DNA of 64,000 nt from Adiantum capillus-veneris. Lineage: Eukaryota > Streptophyta > Polypodiopsida > Polypodiales > Pteridaceae. A program made the position numbers and the translations under genes. Below, in pieces: positions 58,334-64,000 of this stretch (positions within the stretch are counted from its first letter, which is position 1; each line of letters starts with the position of its first letter). The stretch is taken from contig CM043950.1 of assembly GCA_014529385.2 (NCBI GenBank), forward strand, positions 157,371,545-157,435,544. Reading direction: 5' to 3'. Below the pieces are notes generated by a model. That model saw nothing but the letters and a program-made list of their open reading frames with translations. It searched no databases and was not told the DNA's origin.

Positions 58334-59956
58334 ACGGTTTAGGGGAAAATCAAGACACCTCAAAGAGCAATCTACTAAGTGTTGAACTTCTGACATGTTA
58401 TCGAAGAGGGAAACAGGTAAGTAGGTTACTCTATATTCCTCTTCTTATCCTCTCTCACACACACACTAGTAAACTCGGTAATTCAATCTAAGCCCAAAAA
58501 CATGGGCATACAATGAGTAGATGTTTTGCTACCATCAAACTAACTAGTGATCAATTGGGCACATTTGAATGCAAGGCAGCTTGTACTAACAAGACAGTGA
58601 GGTCAAAAGTTGACTTATTTGCATAGGTATAATAATAGAAAGCAGCAATAGATTAATCCAATGAACATATTGTGGCTGGCTACTTGGTCATTTGATGTTT
58701 AAAAATAAAAGGCAAAACTTAATTCAATGAACATATTGTGGGCTCCTAAACTTCTTAGAAAGATTGCATCTCACAATTTCTAAGAATGGTAGAAAGTACT
58801 ATTGTACTACTTTCATGCAGGGATTCCAAGTGCTACAAGTCAAAAAGTGCCACAATCCCAAAGTCAGAATATAAACATAAGAGAAGGAATAACAAACCCT
58901 GGAAGAGAAGCATGCCTTAATAGTCTGATAAACGTCATCAATCCATGTGAGTCTTTTCTGTGCCTTAGAGATGCAAATCATCAATGAACCAAACAAAAGG
59001 ACCTAAGGTGAAAAGGCACAATGACCTACATTAGAGGATGGGAAAAGTATACGTGACCCGAGTGTGCTACCAAGAGTTCAATGGTTTACTAAGAGTATAC
59101 TCAGAAAAACAAGCTTTAACCAGCAATCCACGTGTGCTACCAAGAGTTCAATGCTTTACTAAGGCCTTGTGTAGGCCAAAAAGTATGATTAAGCAATAAG
59201 TGCCTTCAACTTACTCTTCTTCATATGATGCCATGTTCTACTGTTGAGCAATATGTATGCATTAAGTGCCTTCAATTTACTCTCTTCTTCATATGATGCC
59301 ATGTTCTACTGTTGAGCAATATGTATGCATTTACTCGCAACAAAAAACTGTGATGGTCCTTCACAGAGTAAATTTCATTTAGAACTCACCCCTACAGAAT
59401 TAGCAATAAAATTTAGAAACTTTGCTAGATGTTCTACTTTGAGGAAGCTGATGTACCATGAACTGACAGTTAACATTCGCATAAACCATACGACGCAGGT
59501 AAGAAACAGCCCATAAAACCGTCCCAAGGAATGCAGTCCAGACACTTCACACGTATTCAAAATGCTCGAATTATTGATTTCACCCAAAATTTCAACGACA
59601 GTTTAAGGTACAGAAAAAAAGAACTGCAACCAGCTCAAGTGGATTGCCATAGCCAAAATTTACTTCTCAATGAGGCAACTCTGAAATTGCCTTCCTCTTC
59701 TCGCTTCAACTTATCTGGGAAATAAATCCAGTCCCTTCTTGGTTATTAGTGTAATAATGTTTGCCAGAATAGGCCAAACAAAACTGCCCATGTAACCGCT
59801 CATTAGTTAGTTCTCAAGATCTCTAGTTAGTGCTTCAAAACAAGAGAGTAAGCTCTTCCAACTTTGGGGCAATCTAAAACTTCTCTTTCTAGGCTTTCAG
59901 AAGCAACAGCAGTCGTCAGCAGCAAAAAGCAACTTACATTCCTGTTAATAAAACAT
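58329..59956. other. Intergenic and probable 3' flank of the reductase gene
   Basis: Contains small direct duplications: GTGTGCTACCAAGAGTTCAA at 59062 and 59130, and a roughly 65-bp tandem duplication 59198-59330. No coding recognised; the part nearest 59956 should hold the 3' UTR. Confidence 0.5.
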
Positions 59957-60645
59957 TTACCGCATACTTCCACCCCGTAAGACATCGATCATATTGTAAA
60001 CCTTCTTTGTTGCTTTTTCTTGTACCTGAACCATGAGAATTAACTTTTCATGTGAATTTTACATGTTGGTTCGGTTCTTTTATACAAAAATTGAAGCTAC
60101 CTTTCTTGCTAAGAAGAGTGCGGCATCGACGGTTCCCTGTGCATAAATCGACCTTCCGCATACATTATGCTCAAATTTGAAGCTCACCCTGTACATTTTC
60201 ATGTTAGTCATCTACAAACACTTAAGAAATCATGACTTGAAAAATATTAGCCAATTATGACGATAGTTTTCATTGCTCCCTTGATATTTTGTTACTCCAA
60301 CTCATCATATTGGCTGTGGATAGTTTAACTGTTCATTAGAATGTACGCTCTATGGAGCATAAATCCCAACTGGACGAATGACACATGACAGCGATTTGCT
60401 TCATGTGAGAACATGTGTATGTGTCCGATAGGGTGCACATAATGTTCTGCTCTGAATATGGTGGTATTCCTATTAGATGCATCTTGGTAGGGGCAAACAA
60501 GCTTGGTATGCAAAATCTAGTGTCTTAGTCATATTACCGCGACCGTCATGCATGGTCAAATGAAATGTTATATTAAACGTTTTCAAAAGGTCAAAATGAT
60601 CTATGCCACCAAATTGATCCAAGCCTGGTGGATCTAATACAATGT

Positions 60646-60718
<73 letters not shown>

Positions 60719-62389
60719 GGACACACACTGATGAACCAACCCTCTCCAAAGCCCCCCAACCCATTACCAAAGTGGTATTCGCTTTCCATCACATGAATAG
60801 AATGTCCAACAAATGATACCTAATGCAAGGCACAACTGGACAAAATGGGAGATTGCGACCACAGCAACTCTTCCGAAAGAAGCACCTCCGAGGCAGTCTA
60901 ATGATGCTGATGGATCCAACTCGATGTGGACTGCGTATGGCCTTCCATGCTTATTTGCACACTTGATGTCATAGGGATCTAGGGCCGATTATTGGCTGCA
61001 AAAAAGTTGAGAAAAGAGGCAGCAGAGATGGGGAGGAAGATGGCTGTGAATAGCTGATTAACGCAAAGAATTTCAAAGAGGAAGACGGCTAAAAGTACAG
61101 CAGATATGGCAGCAAGGAGATGAGAAAAGATGGGCCGCAGATGGCCAAGAAATGGGCTGAATTGAAGCGGCTGATGGCTGCAGAAGACAGGCTGCAAAGA
61201 CACAGGAGAGCGGAGGAGATGGGCTGAGCAAAAACGCTAGCAAACTTGCTCCAATCAGGGGAAGAATGAGAGGAAGAGAGAGGGGTTGCTTTTATAGTGG
61301 TTCTTGGACCTAGAATTCTGCAAGTCACCACCAGCTGTGTGAATGAGAACCAGACCTCGAACTCCATAGGACAATGGGTGCACAAAGTGAGAGGAACAGC
61401 TGCACTCGAGTTTGGTGCACTAGCCTCAAAGTTCACAAAAGCAAATCCTCAAAGTTTGTGGGTCCAAGTCTCAAAGTGCGCGCCTATTGGCTTTTCCTTC
61501 AAAATAATGATTACATGTGTGCACGCATAGTTTTAAAGTGCTAGGAGGCCCATATTTCATAACCTAGTGATCTATTTGATGTGGGAACTGGACCACAACA
61601 TTGCTTTTATCTTAAGCCATGTTTCCAAATCCGAAAAGCCTGTTTAATGGACTTGTCTAGGAATGCACATACTGCAAACAAGCTCATAAAATTGCCAGGA
61701 CAAAATCCCTTAGCATGTCCACATGGCAGATAGAGCCATGTGCACATGACATTGTATTTGTGTGTGCGTGTGCGTGAAAGTTGGGGTGGGGTGGGGTGGG
61801 GTGGGTTGGGGGGGGGGATGGGGGGGGCGGTGTTTTGAAATGTGTTGCTGCTGCAGGAAGAACACACGTTGACCCCGCAGCTTAATTGACAAAATCTATT
61901 GCATGCCCTCAATCTGACAATTTGAAAATAATGGATGAGGAAATGATTATTGCAACTCATGGACGTAAGTAATATTGATACCAAACTTGACCAAGATTCC
62001 CAGCTAGCAAGCCTTACATGCTATCTAAAAGTTGGATGATAAGAGGATTGGAAAAACCTCATTGACTTTAATTTGAAATAAATAGAAAGCACGTACATGC
62101 CATCGGGGGAAGTCAATGAATATGTATGAAAGGCATGGCCTTTTAAGTGTTCCTCAGGTACTCCCATTTTGGAGATTTGCTCCTGGGGATTTCTGACCAT
62201 TTCAATCTGCAAATCAGCAAAGAATTGACTCCGATTCCTTCTTACAATAAGTGCTTCAACCTAAGACAACAATGTCAACAATTGTACCTCTTTATCTTCG
62301 AAAGATACCCCCAACTTGTTGAAAGAAGCAACAATGGCCCTTGCAGTGCCTGATGTATCCACCTTTGAAGATTGATGAGACTCTGTAAC
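59957..62389 (-). CDS. DAPB: 4-hydroxy-tetrahydrodipicolinate reductase, plant type (last four exons)
   Basis: Minus-strand exons: 62389-62288, 62206-62097, 60188-60101, 60025-59957, 122 residues to a TAA, all phases consistent and all introns GT-AG. Motifs: TESHQSSKVDTSGTA (substrate-binding and catalytic region), GVPEEHLKGHAFHTYSL, FEHNVCGRSIYAQGTVDAALFL, YNMIDVLRGGSMR at the C-terminus. These fit the C-terminal half of plastid DHDPR, which reduces hydroxy-tetrahydrodipicolinate with NAD(P)H in lysine synthesis. The N-terminal Rossmann exons and transit peptide must lie beyond 64000, or in intron sequence not recognised. The 1.9-kb third intron is swollen with microsatellite and repeat DNA. 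Confidence 0.95.
60647..60717 (+). repeat. (GA)n followed by a 36-base poly-G run
   Basis: Within the large intron of the reductase gene. (GA)n 60647-60681, then 36 G to 60717. Confidence 0.9.
60960..61600 (-). repeat. Possible solo LTR in the reductase intron
   Basis: The minus strand starts TGTTGTGGTCCAGTTCCCAC (61600), typical of a plant LTR 5' end. A TATA box CTATAAAAGC lies near 61290 and a CT-rich, stop-poor body follows with no known domain. No matching left end or TSD found, so uncertain. Confidence 0.3.
61781..61831 (+). repeat. GGGGT-repeat, potential G-quadruplex
   Basis: Repeated TGGGG units followed by G10 and G8 runs, in the reductase intron on the strand opposite to the gene's sense strand. 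Confidence 0.75.
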
Positions 62390-64000
62390 CTGACAAGACA
62401 AATAAATGCTATATAAGTTCAGTATAGTCTAACTCACGAATTATAAGAGGGAATAAAGCACTCATAAAACTATAAAAGCAATGGACACAAAATCACTTTA
62501 TTTGCTATGAAACAAAACTAGATAAAACAAAACATTATTAACTTAAAAATGTTTCTAGAAAAGGCATGCGCAAAGTAAGTTGATGCAGCTTACTTGGCTA
62601 AATCTTAAAATAAGTACTCAACTTTTTTTTTTAAAAGGATAAGGCATCTCAAAAACTTAATCCTAGAAATCAAACTTCACACAACAACTTCTAAAAGAAC
62701 AAATTCTTAAGTCCTAATGCAAGCTAAATACGAAATCGAAAAATGAATACTACTACAAACCTACGAAGAAGAGGCTGCAAATAACCAAAGAAGTACAAAG
62801 ATCCAAACTTGACAAATGTGACCTCAACTTCGCTGCTTGTCCAGACAGGAAGAATAAGACAAATAAATGATATGTTTTACTTGCTACAAATTTCATACAA
62901 AACCCTCAAAATCTTTTGATAAAGACACCAAACTCTGTGCTCCAGTATATGCAAAGTTTGTATACATAATACATAACCATGAGGAAATTGTTACACCTAC
63001 ACAAATCTGCCAGGTGCCCTTTTTGTATAGGCGCACACTCTCTCACATGTGTGGTAGAATACGAGTGTAACTTTTGAGTGTGAGTGCGAGTGAGTGTAAG
63101 GTGTCTAAGTGAGAAGGCGTGAGAATGAGTATGTGAAACTGGCGAGTTCCCTGACAAGGTGGTAAAACACTACAACAATACAAAATTTGAATGGAAAACA
63201 TTAAACTGAACTTGAAAAAACATAGACACAAAGTGGTGGAGTTCCATTCTAAGAAGCCTAGCCCCTCAACTAGGCGTCCCTGACGTTACTTTTACTTTAT
63301 GGATGAAAGATTGTAGTTAAAATTGTCCGGAGTGCACAGACACTCTCAACCTGATACAATCAGAGTCGCAATCTCATTGCTAGAGGTACATTAGCCTCAC
63401 TTGCTATTTTTGCAAAGGTGCTAAAAACACATAAGCTAAAGGACTAAAAGTCTCTGTTGCCAAAAAGCAACTCCCAAGTACCAAAATCAGCCACAGCGCA
63501 TATCCGTATGCTGTGCCATGTCAGCAGTGTTAAAGAGTTTGGCATCCCTCTAGATTCTTCCAATTGTTCTTGGGTATCTCCCGTGGATAGGTGATAGAGA
63601 ATGAGGGTTGTTTTGTGGCTATAGCCGGCCAGAGTCCGGTAGGTATTTTCCCATTTCAGCCATATGCGGCCTTGTTGCACGATACTGGCTTTCTCCGCAG
63701 CTGTCTCTCCAACTCTCGCTTTTTGCGTGTGCTGCGTATTTTTTACAAGCCTTGGCACTATTTCAAATTTTCCTAGTGCCCTACTCCCTTGATTTGCCGT
63801 GCTTTCCCGTTTCTCCTATTTTACCCCCATTTATATGGGTCGTGGGCTTTATATGTGGGTCAGGCAACTTGGCTGATGGACGGGCAGGGTTATGTGCATT
63901 GATAGCCCCATCAGGGGCAGTCCTCCTTGGTGTCAGAGCGTGCAGTGGAAGGGGAGGAAAAAGACAATGGCACCACACAGAGAAATGAAATGAAATGAGA
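62390..64000. other. Upstream intron or flank of the reductase gene
   Basis: No further exon recognised on the minus strand. The last bases (63982-64000) read GAAATGAAATGAAATGAGA, which is the reverse complement of the LINE tail seen at 23735, so a minus-strand LINE may begin here. Confidence 0.45.

Noticed and set aside
63444-63988. Frames at the right edge as reductase exons
   Set aside because: Neither strand shows the Rossmann-fold or pre-catalytic motifs expected upstream of the VTESHQ exon.

Overview
This is nuclear DNA of a land plant. The evidence is intron-bearing plant genes with GT-AG splice sites, plant chromovirus-type LTR retrotransposons primed by initiator-Met tRNA, a PPR fragment, hAT and LINE relics, and long GA/CT tracts. 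The transposon load and the style of the PPR fragment suggest a seed-free plant such as a fern. That is inference; no species can be named from the sequence alone.

Layout. 1-23760 is a nest of retroelements. A minus-strand Ty3/gypsy element (A, 1-2822) sits in a tandem LTR-internal-LTR-internal-LTR array of a second, apparently non-autonomous family (2823-11169); one LTR of the array carries an inverted solo LTR. Next comes a minus-strand patchwork (11170-13500) of copia gag, gypsy RNase H/integrase and an exon-intron-exon piece. A degenerate gypsy copy (C, 13530-16235) is split by a 698-bp hAT-type MITE. A LINE relic (16236-23760) is split by an almost complete gypsy element (B, 16769-23002, TSD TGCAC). 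23869-26460 holds the last seven exons of a SUVR-type histone lysine methyltransferase gene; its N-terminal exons are not visible. 26461-41850 is intergenic: a solo LTR, two SINEs, an L1-like fragment, a 5'-truncated LINE with a stem-loop 3' end, many microsatellites and a PPR scrap. 41854-57003 is a third gypsy element (D). Its 5' LTR is split by about 7 kb carrying a RING-H2 gene, a decayed DUF659 hAT transposase and an unidentified coding region. At 59957-62389 the last four exons of the plant-type dihydrodipicolinate reductase gene lie on the minus strand; the gene runs off the right edge.

Function. Only two host genes are convincing: the SUVR methyltransferase (silencing chromatin) and dihydrodipicolinate reductase (plastid lysine synthesis). 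All element coding regions read here carry stops, frameshifts or missing catalytic residues, so nothing in the window looks autonomous. The strongest unexplained signals are: a stem-loop with compensatory base changes at the 3' end of a dispersed LINE family; a regular four-telobox array in both LTRs of element B; the MITE whose empty site can be read from paralogues; and the 7-kb gene-bearing insertion in the LTR of element D.
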